Source: Kordia aestuariivivens (GTDB lineage: Bacteria; Bacteroidota; Bacteroidia; Flavobacteriales; Flavobacteriaceae). Taken from it: a stretch of DNA of 64,000 nt. The notes under the pieces are model-generated. The model saw only the letters and a program-made list of their open reading frames with translations, had not been told where the DNA came from and did no database searches. This document shows positions 34,392 through 41,626 of the stretch, in pieces; the stretch's first letter is position 1, and the number at the start of each line of letters is the position of its first letter. The translations under genes and the position numbers were made by a program. Location of the stretch: contig NZ_JACGWS010000006.1 of NCBI RefSeq assembly GCF_014397005.1, forward strand, positions 227,983 through 291,982. Reading direction: 5' to 3'.

Positions 34392-35552
34392 ATGCTTTTC
34401 CAAGATATTTTAGGTTTAACACATATTAAAAAACATCTTACATTGAGTGCCGATAACGGACGTATTCCGCATGCGCAACTTTTTGTAGGTCCAGAAGGTT
34501 GTGGAACACTTCCCATGGCAATTGCGTACGCGCAATATGTATTGTGCCAAAATGCTGATGGCGAAAATACAGGCGAAAACGAAGCGTGTAATTTGAAATT
34601 CAATAACCTTTCACATCCCGATTTGCATTTTGCCTTTCCTGTAGCGGGAAATCACAAAGTGAAAAGTCATCCTGTATCTAAACATTTTTTAGAAGAATGG
34701 CGACAGTTTGTGAAAGAGCAACCGTATGGAAATTTATTCGATTGGTATAAGTTGCTTGGAATTGATAATAAGCAAGGGCAGATTGGTGTTGACGAAGCAC
34801 TCGATATTGTAAAATCGTTGACACTGAAATCGTATGAAGGCGGTTATAAAGTGATGATTATTTGGATGGCGGAACGTTTGAATACTGCCGCAGCGAATAA
34901 GTTATTGAAATTGCTTGAAGAGCCACCAAATAAGACATTGTTTATTTTGATTGCGGAAGACGAAGAACAACTTATTAATACGATTCTTTCGCGTTGCCAA
35001 ATTGTACATTTTCCGCCTTTGGGCGAACAAGCGATTAAAGAAGCTTTGATAGAAAAATTGCAGGTTTCAGAAGCTGAAGCGACTAAAATTGCGCATCAAT
35101 CGAATGGAAATTACAACAAAGCCGTTGATTTGGTGTATCAAGATTCAGAAGATTTGATGTTTGAAACTTGGTTTGTAGCTTGGGTTCGTTCTGCTTTTAA
35201 AGCAAAAGGAAATAAAACAGCCATTCGCGATTTGATTGCTTGGAGCGAAGAAGTTGCCAAAACGGGTCGTGAAACACAGAAGAAATTTTTAGGATTTTGT
35301 CTGAATCTTTTTAGACAAGCATTATTACAAAATTATACCGCAACTGATTTGGTGTTTTTTGAACCACATACGAAAGGTTTCTTCTTAGAGAAATTTGCAC
35401 CTTTTGTCCACGGAAATAATATTTTAGATATTTCTACCGAATTGCAAGACGCTATTTATCATATAGAGCGCAACGGAAATGCGAAGATTATTTTAACCGA
35501 TTTATCTATTAAGTTGACACGATTGTTGCATCGGAAAGATTTGGCTTTGTAG
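34392..35552 (+). CDS. holB: DNA polymerase III delta' subunit
   Basis: A 386-residue clamp-loader subunit. It begins QDILGLTHIKKHL, has a P-loop-like GPEGCGTLPMA at about 33-43 lacking the canonical Lys-Thr, then AAANKLLKLLEEPP near 170 and SRCQIVHFPPL near 200. A degenerate Walker A is normal for delta', which does not hydrolyse ATP, so this is not a defect. It helps load the sliding clamp during replication. It stands alone on the plus strand between minus-strand genes. Confidence 0.92.
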   Translation: MLFQDILGLTHIKKHLTLSADNGRIPHAQLFVGPEGCGTLPMAIAYAQYVLCQNADGENTGENEACNLKFNNLSHPDLHFAFPVAGNHKVKSHPVSKHFLEEWRQFVKEQPYGNLFDWYKLLGIDNKQGQIGVDEALDIVKSLTLKSYEGGYKVMIIWMAERLNTAAANKLLKLLEEPPNKTLFILIAEDEEQLINTILSRCQIVHFPPLGEQAIKEALIEKLQVSEAEATKIAHQSNGNYNKAVDLVYQDSEDLMFETWFVAWVRSAFKAKGNKTAIRDLIAWSEEVAKTGRETQKKFLGFCLNLFRQALLQNYTATDLVFFEPHTKGFFLEKFAPFVHGNNILDISTELQDAIYHIERNGNAKIILTDLSIKLTRLLHRKDLAL

Positions 35553-35590
35553 TTTTTCTTCTTTGTTTCAAATAATAAGTTTGCGTTTCC

Positions 35591-35611
35591 AAATAATGCT
35601 CGATGTGACAT
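35591..35611 (+). repeat. Partial repeat B fragment
   Basis: AATAATGCTCGATGTGACAT is identical to part of the copy at 28565-28682 and nearly identical to that at 47221-47390; the rest of repeat B is missing. Confidence 0.55.
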
Positions 35612-35648
35612 TTAGAAAACTTAAAAAACGAATCAATATATCAAATTA

Positions 35649-35670
35649 GACTCCGCTCTTCAGCGGAGTT
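35649..35670. terminator. GC-rich hairpin between convergent holB and TonB receptor genes
   Basis: ACTCCGCT and AGCGGAGT form a perfect 8-bp stem with a 4-base loop, about 98 bases after holB. No T run, but the position between convergent genes suggests termination in either direction. Confidence 0.55.
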
Positions 35671-35681
35671 AGTTCAACTTA

Positions 35682-35717
35682 CAATTTTGAGTACGCTTTG
35701 CAAGCTTCTCAAAATTG
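35682..35717 (-). terminator. Hairpin downstream of the STN-TonB receptor gene
   Basis: CAATTTTGAG/CTCAAAATTG, a perfect 10-bp stem with a 16-base loop, just past the receptor stop on the minus strand. Confidence 0.55.
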
Positions 35718-35724
35718 AGTTTCA

Positions 35725-38325
35725 CTAAAAATCAACTCTAAAAACTAAATTTGGCGTCAAGCCTAACGAGAATTTGTCTACTGTTTGTAAACGGAATTGC
35801 ACATTGTTATCGTCATTTAAGAAAGCTCTGATTTCGTAATAGCGTTCCAAAAGGTTTTTACGATCGTAGATATTGAGCAATGAAAATCCTATTTTTCCTT
35901 TCCAATTGTTCTTTTTGTCAAAGTTGAAGGTATAGGTTCCTGAGAAATCCAATCGATGATAGTCAGGAATGCGTGTGCTGTTGGTTTCTCCTATGAAGAC
36001 AAACAAGTCACCATTGTCTTGCGTTTGCGATGTTACAGGCGTGTATGGCGTTCCTGTGCGGAAATTCCAGCCAAGCGAGAATTTAAAATTTTTGAGCGTA
36101 TAGGAATGTGCCCAACGGAAATAGTGGCGAATGTCATAATTCCCAGGAAATGTAAGTCCGTTATTGATTTGTGAAAATTCAAATTTATTGTCTGTGTATG
36201 AATACCCCATCCAAGTTTGGTAATTGTTGATCTTTTTTTCAACGAGAATATCAACGCCGTAAATTTGACTGTTTCCTTCCGAGAATGTTTCCAACACGCT
36301 TGTATTTCCAAAACTTCTGTTGAATGAAGTCAATCCGCTAATGTTTTTGTAATAGCCGTCTACATCAACACGCCAACCTTTTTTGTTAAAAACCACTCCT
36401 GTAGAAATTTGCCTGCTTTTTATTACTGGAAAATCATCTCCATTGGCAATTGCCCAAACTTGATTTTCCAATCCAAAGTTCGCCGTATTAAATTCTAGTA
36501 TTTGACTGACCGCTTGGTGTTTTAATTCTCCTGAAAAATTCACACTAAAATGATCATTCAGCTTTTTTTCAACGTACAATCTTGGTTCAAAAAAGATTTC
36601 TTTTGTCGTGCTAAAATAGTTTGCACGAAATCCTGCATTTATAATTAATTCGTTTTGATCGTTGTATTTATACGATGAGTATAACGCATGTGAGTTATTG
36701 ATGCTTTCTTCTGCCGCTGCGTATGTTGAAACACCTTCTTCTGTTCCTCGAAAGCCAAAAAACCCAAATGATACATCGTTAGACGAGAATTGGTAACCCG
36801 ATTGTAAACTGCGCTTTTCATTAATTTCCCATGTTGTGTCATACGAAAATCCAATGTCTTTTATTTTGTTGTGTTTCTGATCTTGTTCGGTAACAGATAC
36901 AATATCGCCTCTGAATGTTCCTAAGTAATCAAAATCAAATCGAGAATAGTAAGCCTTTAATGTATGTGAAAAGTTTTTATTCCATTGGCGTTTCCAAAGT
37001 CCGCTAAAGCCTGAGTTTCGAATGCTGAGTTGATCGCGAGATGTTTCTTCAAAGAGTTCAATTTTAGACATAAAATCGAGTTCATTTTTAGTTCGCAAAT
37101 TACTAATCATGATATCATCTTTATCCGAAAGTTTTCCAATGAGTTTTATGGTATAATCTGTAAAGTAGAATTTGTTTTCGGTTTCTGAAAATACATTTTC
37201 TATGATTTCTTCACTTTTTGTAATGTTCGTATTTTGAAAAACACGTTCCGAAAAGTTGTTATAGGTAAAGGTTTCCCAAACATCCGTAAATGCTCTACGC
37301 GCCGAAACCATCACGCCAAGTTTTTTGCCAATTGGTGCTTTGAGATATACATCGCCATGCGTCATATTGAATCCAAATCCACCAGATAATTTTTCAGGAA
37401 TTTTGGTATCTGTTTGAATGTCAATTACACCCGAAATACGATCGCCATATTTTGTTTCAGTTCCACTTTTGTAGATCGAAACTTCTTCTATAACATACGG
37501 ATTGAATGCTGAGATTAATCCGAAAAAATGACCTGAATGGTACATTTTTATTCCATCCCACAAAATTAGGTTTTGATCTGGCGTTCCACCACGAATGAAT
37601 AAACCAGAAGCGGTTTCGTTGGGGCTTTGAATTCCTGGTAAGAGTTGTATGCTTTGCAATACGTCAGGTTCTGTAAGTCCTGGTAAAATTCCGAGTTTGG
37701 ATGGAGAAAGCGATAGTGCGCCATCTGTTTTTTTGTTGATTCCTGAAGTCAGATAGTTGCTGATTAAAACGGTTCCTAAATCGTACTGATCTGCAACCAT
37801 AGAAATAGGTGTACACGGTTTCGTTTGTAATTCTTTGGCTAGTAAGCGTTGTGTTTTGTATCCTAAAAAGCGGATTTCGATGGTATCTGACGGAAATGCT
37901 AAGAAAAGTTCAAAAGATCCGTTGGTGTTTGTAACGGTTCCTTTTGATTGCGTTTTATTAACAACCGAAGCTTCTATGATAGGTTGTTGACTCAGCGAAT
38001 CAAGTAAAACACCGCAAAGCCGTATTTTCCCTTCTTGTAACTGATTTCGGATGATGTAATACCGATCGTTTACTTTTTCAAATACAATCGCTGCTTGTTG
38101 CTGTAAACGCTGAATAACGGTATTTAAGGAGGCATCTTTGAGTTGTAACGTAATTACTTTGCCTTCGGCTAATTCGGCTTTGTATGAAAATTTTATGTTG
38201 TATGCTTTTTCAACCGTTGTTAGAACGTTTTGTAGTGGTTCTTTTTCAAACGAAAGCGATACATTGTTTTGGGCTAACAATGCATGTGTGATGAACAGTA
38301 AGACAACACTTATGACACTTCTCAT
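35725..38325 (-). CDS. TonB-dependent receptor with N-terminal STN signalling domain
   Basis: An 866-residue outer-membrane protein. A signal peptide (about 1-19) is followed by a secretin/TonB short N-terminal (STN) domain at about 22-92 and a carboxypeptidase-regulatory-like beta-sandwich at about 100-175. A plug (about 200-320, with QLLPGIQSPNETASGLFIRG) and a 22-strand barrel complete it. The STN domain signals occupancy to a FecR protein, and fecR plus an ECF sigma gene lie directly upstream, so this is a surface-signalling uptake system. The ligand is unknown; no SusD homologue follows. Confidence 0.92.
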   Translation of the reverse strand: MRSVISVVLLFITHALLAQNNVSLSFEKEPLQNVLTTVEKAYNIKFSYKAELAEGKVITLQLKDASLNTVIQRLQQQAAIVFEKVNDRYYIIRNQLQEGKIRLCGVLLDSLSQQPIIEASVVNKTQSKGTVTNTNGSFELFLAFPSDTIEIRFLGYKTQRLLAKELQTKPCTPISMVADQYDLGTVLISNYLTSGINKKTDGALSLSPSKLGILPGLTEPDVLQSIQLLPGIQSPNETASGLFIRGGTPDQNLILWDGIKMYHSGHFFGLISAFNPYVIEEVSIYKSGTETKYGDRISGVIDIQTDTKIPEKLSGGFGFNMTHGDVYLKAPIGKKLGVMVSARRAFTDVWETFTYNNFSERVFQNTNITKSEEIIENVFSETENKFYFTDYTIKLIGKLSDKDDIMISNLRTKNELDFMSKIELFEETSRDQLSIRNSGFSGLWKRQWNKNFSHTLKAYYSRFDFDYLGTFRGDIVSVTEQDQKHNKIKDIGFSYDTTWEINEKRSLQSGYQFSSNDVSFGFFGFRGTEEGVSTYAAAEESINNSHALYSSYKYNDQNELIINAGFRANYFSTTKEIFFEPRLYVEKKLNDHFSVNFSGELKHQAVSQILEFNTANFGLENQVWAIANGDDFPVIKSRQISTGVVFNKKGWRVDVDGYYKNISGLTSFNRSFGNTSVLETFSEGNSQIYGVDILVEKKINNYQTWMGYSYTDNKFEFSQINNGLTFPGNYDIRHYFRWAHSYTLKNFKFSLGWNFRTGTPYTPVTSQTQDNGDLFVFIGETNSTRIPDYHRLDFSGTYTFNFDKKNNWKGKIGFSLLNIYDRKNLLERYYEIRAFLNDDNNVQFRLQTVDKFSLGLTPNLVFRVDF

Positions 38326-38384
38326 AGACGGTAACGGTAAAATTCCATTGTGTAAGTCCTTTTGGGACTTAAAAAAAGCTGTTT

Positions 38385-39308
38385 TTATTTCGCTTTTTTC
38401 AGGATAACTGTTTTTTTGTCCTTAAAAGTATATGAAATTTCCATAGGAACAAAGACTGTTCTTAAAGCAAGTTTTAAATTTGTGTGTGAAAAACTTCCCG
38501 TGAAGCGTTCTGCGGTATCTATATCTTCAATAATAAATTGTACTTCGTATTGATCTTGCAATGCTGTAATTACATGTTTTAAAGGCATTTCTCTGAAATT
38601 ACTTTCACCTTCTCTCCACGTTGAATTGTGTATATCAAAGTTCCAAGAAGCTGTTTTTCCTTCAATGAACGAAAATGCATTTCCTTGTGTTAATATTGCT
38701 GTTTTTTGAGTTTTTGAAGAAACTTTCACTTTTCCTTCATGACATTTTACTTCAAGCATATCAGTATCCGTAAGCACATTAAATTGTGTTCCAAGGACTT
38801 CAATTGTTCCTGAACTAGTTGTTACGGTAAATTTTTCTCCTTTTTTTACTTTGAAATATGCTTCTCCATCTAAAGCAACTGTTCGGTCATCATCCCAAGA
38901 TTTTTCATTGAATGTTAGCGATGATTTTGAATTTAAGATTGCTTCAGAACCATCTGGCAAGGTAACCGTGAGTTGATTTCCGTAACCAGTTTCAAATGTT
39001 TCTCCTGAATTAAGATACACATAAGATAATCCTACAAATAAGAGTACAACGGCAGCCGCGGCATACATCCACGAAGTATTGAGTTTTCTTGTTTTTGACG
39101 CAGTTGTTTGCTGTTTTTCTTGAATTGATTTTAGCATAACTTGCTTATCAAAAGAAGGTGCTTCTAATTGGTCAGCACTTTCAATGATTTGCAGATAGTC
39201 CTGATACTCAGCAGAATTTTCAAAACGCATTTTTTCTTCCGCATTGAGATCGTCAGCTAGCCATCTTGCTAAAAACGTATCATCATATTTTTCTTCCATC
39301 ATTTTCAC
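38385..39308 (-). CDS. FecR family anti-sigma factor (DUF4974 C-terminus)
   Basis: A 307-residue inner-membrane protein. A cytoplasmic N-terminal anti-sigma region precedes a single membrane helix (about 87-106, WMYAAAAVVLLFVGLSYVYL). Then come the periplasmic FecR domain (TVTLPDGSEAILNSKSSLTF) and a C-terminal DUF4974 domain (FREMPLKHVITALQDQYEVQ and onward). It should hold the ECF sigma factor until the STN domain of the receptor downstream signals. A GGTAGGGTATTTT 13-mer lies 30 bases before its start. Confidence 0.93.
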   Translation of the reverse strand: MKMMEEKYDDTFLARWLADDLNAEEKMRFENSAEYQDYLQIIESADQLEAPSFDKQVMLKSIQEKQQTTASKTRKLNTSWMYAAAAVVLLFVGLSYVYLNSGETFETGYGNQLTVTLPDGSEAILNSKSSLTFNEKSWDDDRTVALDGEAYFKVKKGEKFTVTTSSGTIEVLGTQFNVLTDTDMLEVKCHEGKVKVSSKTQKTAILTQGNAFSFIEGKTASWNFDIHNSTWREGESNFREMPLKHVITALQDQYEVQFIIEDIDTAERFTGSFSHTNLKLALRTVFVPMEISYTFKDKKTVILKKAK

Positions 39309-39337
39309 TTGATTCGATTATTAAACAGTTTTCAAAT

Positions 39338-39350
39338 AAAATACCCTACC
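39338..39350 (-). promoter_or_regulatory. Shared 13-mer upstream of fecR (possible ECF promoter element)
   Basis: On the minus strand GGTAGGGTATTTT occupies the sigma-fecR gap. The identical 13-mer occurs on the plus strand at 40122-40134. A recurring element next to an ECF/anti-sigma pair suggests a promoter or binding site; this is inference. Confidence 0.35.
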
Positions 39351-39355
39351 TTTTT

Positions 39356-39868
39356 TTAAATATTTCCTATTTCTTTTCGCAAAGTTAGTAATGCTTTGTG
39401 CATTCTTTTCTCCACTGCTTTTACAGAGAATCCAATGATTTCTGCAATTTCAGCGTATGTTTTTTTATCAATTCTATTGAGTAAAAAGACTTCGCGTTGT
39501 CCTTCGGGTAGTTTAGCAATGGTGCGTTGTAGCTTTTCTTGAAATTCTTTTTGTCGCAATACAAATTCGGGCGTTTCATGCGAAACTCTGCTCGGAGTTT
39601 GCTGTTTGTACTTTAAGACGACTTTTTCGTGCGCAACTTCATTTAGAAACATATTGTTGGCAACTGTGTATAGATACGATTTGGCTTTCGTAAAGATTAC
39701 TTTTGCGCAATTTTTCCAAAGTTTCACAAATGCTTCCTGAACAATATCTTCTGCTTGTTGTTGACTTCCACATTTGTAATACACAAAATTCCGAAGTGTT
39801 TCGGCATGTGTATTAAAGATGCTTTCGTAGTGTTTAGATTCACAAACAGATTTCTCTTCTGGAGTCAT
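39356..39868 (-). CDS. ECF RNA polymerase sigma-70 factor (Bacteroidota FecI-like)
   Basis: A 170-residue protein. The sigma-2 region has QAEDIVQEAFVKLWKN near 37-52 and AKSYLYTVANNMFLNE; the sigma-4 helix-turn-helix region (about 110-165) contains LPEGQREVFLLNRIDKKTYA, KAVEKRMHKALLTLRKE. It directs RNA polymerase to promoters of the adjacent uptake system. It is followed by fecR and the STN receptor in the order sigma, anti-sigma, receptor. The start at MTPEEKS gives the usual length. Confidence 0.94.
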   Translation of the reverse strand: MTPEEKSVCESKHYESIFNTHAETLRNFVYYKCGSQQQAEDIVQEAFVKLWKNCAKVIFTKAKSYLYTVANNMFLNEVAHEKVVLKYKQQTPSRVSHETPEFVLRQKEFQEKLQRTIAKLPEGQREVFLLNRIDKKTYAEIAEIIGFSVKAVEKRMHKALLTLRKEIGNI

Positions 39869-40215
39869 TGACTGCTAATTGTTTATTTGAATTTCCAAAG
39901 CTACGTAATTTTATTTTTAACAAGAATTCAATATAATTAAACTATTAAGATTGTTTTATAATGATCTTTTTTTTTAGGTTAAAAACACCAAAATAAAAAA
40001 TTGACGCATTTTTTTTCGTTAGAAATACTTGTTATCCTTCATAAAATAATGGTGTTGAGAGACAAATATTCATGGTTTTAACATATAAAACTCAGATTAT
40101 TTAATTTTTTTTAAAATTAATGGTAGGGTATTTTCGGAGTAGCTTGTTTTATCATCAATTAAGGTTAAAAACAAAAAATCAATTAAGTCGGTTTTTTATT
40201 AGTTGAAAATAAAGT
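39869..40215. other. Non-coding region upstream of the ECF sigma gene
   Basis: AT-rich, no credible coding frame. It should hold the sigma gene promoter on the minus strand, though I cannot pick it with confidence. On the plus strand at 40122-40134 it has the 13-mer GGTAGGGTATTTT that also precedes fecR. Confidence 0.55.
40122..40134 (+). promoter_or_regulatory. Second copy of the GGTAGGGTATTTT 13-mer
   Basis: Identical to the element before fecR but on the plus strand, 82 bases upstream of a strong plus-strand terminator at 40216-40270 with no gene between, which suggests a short non-coding transcript. Confidence 0.35.
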
Positions 40216-40270
40216 GGCAGCAAAGCTATTGAGATCGAGGCTAAAGTCTTTGTTGCCCTTTTTTTTTACT
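40145..40270 (+). ncRNA. Possible small RNA between 13-mer element and terminator
   Basis: Inferred only from a promoter-like 13-mer upstream, a strong terminator at the end and the absence of an ORF. The 5' end is an estimate. Confidence 0.25.
40216..40270 (+). terminator. Terminator hairpin with no upstream gene (first)
   Basis: GGCAGCAAAG pairs with CTTTGTTGCC (10 bp, one G-T) around a 22-base loop and is followed by nine T on the plus strand. The nearest plus-strand gene upstream is holB, 4.7 kb away. Confidence 0.7.
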
Positions 40271-40392
40271 TAAAATATTAATAGGTTGGGAAAAGAATGC
40301 TATGAAAAAGAAAAGCAACTATTTCGATAGTTGTTTCAAAGAATTCGGGAAAAAGAAAATACATCTCAAAACCTATTTACTAGTTTTTCTTC

Positions 40393-40427
40393 CCTCGGTA
40401 ATTTCTAAATTTACCGAGGTTTTTTTG
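40393..40427 (+). terminator. Terminator hairpin with no upstream gene (second)
   Basis: CCTCGGTAA/TTACCGAGG stem followed by seven T on the plus strand. A smaller hairpin with a TTCG tetraloop (AACTAT/ATAGTT, 40317-40332) lies 60 bases upstream. Either a second transcript or read-through from the first ends here. Confidence 0.7.
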
Positions 40428-40458
40428 TGCCTAATTTTTAGATTTTTCTCTTTATTTT

Positions 40459-40506
40459 TTATTGAAATATATAATCAACTTGATCGAATTCAGTGACTCT
40501 GAAATA
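40459..40506 (-). pseudogene. Fossil of the 3' end of the DUF4249 gene
   Basis: On the minus strand it encodes YFRVTEFDQVDYIFQ and a stop, exactly the last 15 residues of the intact DUF4249 protein at 40774-41622, with a few silent changes. Similarity stops abruptly upstream of the Tyr codon. It is a leftover of a duplicated DUF4249 gene, now separated from the intact copy by repeat A. Confidence 0.82.
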
Positions 40507-40540
40507 ACGGTAAACATTGATATTATTTTCACCATTTTAA

Positions 40541-40722
40541 GTTCTTATTTTCATTTTCTTTGCTCGCACAAAGAAAACAGAAACAAAAGAAAATGCGCTT
40601 TTTCTGGCAGGTATTTTTAGTTTTCTCTTTGGAAAACTAAAATTGAAAATATTTTGCTAAATTTTCTCCAAGGCTTCGAAAATTTTTAACGCAAAACCTT
40701 TTCTATACTTCAGAAAAAGAAT
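40541..40722 (+). repeat. Dispersed intergenic repeat A, copy 3
   Basis: Shares CTTATTTTCATTTTCTTTGC and GAAAATGCGCTTTTTC with copy 1, and CTTTTTCTGGCAGGTATTTT and CTATACTTCAGAAAAAGAAT with copy 2. The segment GTGCCTAATTTTTAGATT that begins copy 1 is found at 40427-40444, separated from the rest here by the DUF4249 fossil. Confidence 0.78.
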
Positions 40723-40773
40723 CCATAGCATGTTATTTTTATATTGAAATTACTTTGAATAAAAGTATACTTT

Positions 40774-41622
40774 TTATTGAAATATATAATCAACTTGATC
40801 GAATTCGGTAACTCTGAAATACCCGAATGCGTAGTTTGCTGCGTTGGTTGTATTGATACAGTTTCCTCTGATTTCTGCGGGCGTTGTTGCAAACGGATTT
40901 CCTGCAGAATCGTATTGTTCTATGAGCAATGTAATGAAATTGTAATAGCGTTCTGAGATTCCGTATAGTTTGATGTTTACCTCATCGCCGGGATTGAATT
41001 GTTCCGTTGGATCTTCGTCGTCATCTTCTTTTTCAAAGAATTCTTCTTGTACATTTCCATTGGTAAATTCGTCCGAACGTGTTTCTATGATCGGAAATAA
41101 ATCGCCTACTTCTTGCATGCGAATCATGTAAAAGTTTCCAAGTGGTGCAGGATCATTGTACGTAATGTTTACATCTAATAATTCTTCATCAAAACCACCT
41201 TCGAGCGATTGAAATACTTCGTTGATTCCTGTAATTGGAGTTAAGTTTTCAGTTGCTAAATATACTTCACCATCATACACAACTTCTAGTGTATACGAAC
41301 CATTTAATACAGGCACAAAATTGTTGACCGTATACGTTCCATCATTTTGATCTACAAAGTTAAAAACCGCATTCGTATCGTTATTCGTCACTTTTACCAT
41401 TGCGCCAATAACACTTGTGTTAAGTGTATTTTCAAAAAATGACGTAGAGGTGCTTAGTTTTATGGTTTGATCGTTTCCTAATGTTCCTTTTTCCCAATCT
41501 AAAGAAGCTTCAATTACTAAACGTGGCGACGCTTCTGGAACCTCTACATCTATTTTGTCATCACAAGAAATAAACGTGATGAAAATTGCTAAAATGGTTG
41601 CTAATTTTATGTTGTTTTTCAT
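40774..41622 (-). CDS. DUF4249 family lipoprotein
   Basis: A 282-residue protein with a type II signal peptide (FITFISCDD lipobox, Cys20). The N-terminal part forms an Ig-like beta domain (about 28-125, with GSYTLEVVYDGEVY). The C-terminal part matches DUF4249, which typically accompanies TonB receptors in Bacteroidota. It starts four bases after the receptor stop, so the two are coupled. It probably sits on the cell surface and assists the receptor as SusD does, but that is inferred. Its last 15 residues are duplicated as a fossil at 40459-40506. Confidence 0.87.
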   Translation of the reverse strand: MKNNIKLATILAIFITFISCDDKIDVEVPEASPRLVIEASLDWEKGTLGNDQTIKLSTSTSFFENTLNTSVIGAMVKVTNNDTNAVFNFVDQNDGTYTVNNFVPVLNGSYTLEVVYDGEVYLATENLTPITGINEVFQSLEGGFDEELLDVNITYNDPAPLGNFYMIRMQEVGDLFPIIETRSDEFTNGNVQEEFFEKEDDDEDPTEQFNPGDEVNIKLYGISERYYNFITLLIEQYDSAGNPFATTPAEIRGNCINTTNAANYAFGYFRVTEFDQVDYIFQ

Positions 41623-41626
41623 GATG

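Noticed and set aside
34392..34600. Degenerate Walker A motif in HolB as a possible inactivating mutation
   Set aside because: delta' subunits commonly lack a functional P-loop, and the rest of the protein is intact.
40122..40134. The 13-mer as part of a third sigma/anti-sigma gene pair remnant
   Set aside because: No sigma or FecR coding remnants were found on either side.
40302..40496. A 64-codon plus-strand reading frame in the gap before the DUF4249 fossil
   Set aside because: It runs through a strong terminator hairpin and through the antisense of the DUF4249 fossil, with no ribosome binding site and a composition driven by A/T runs.
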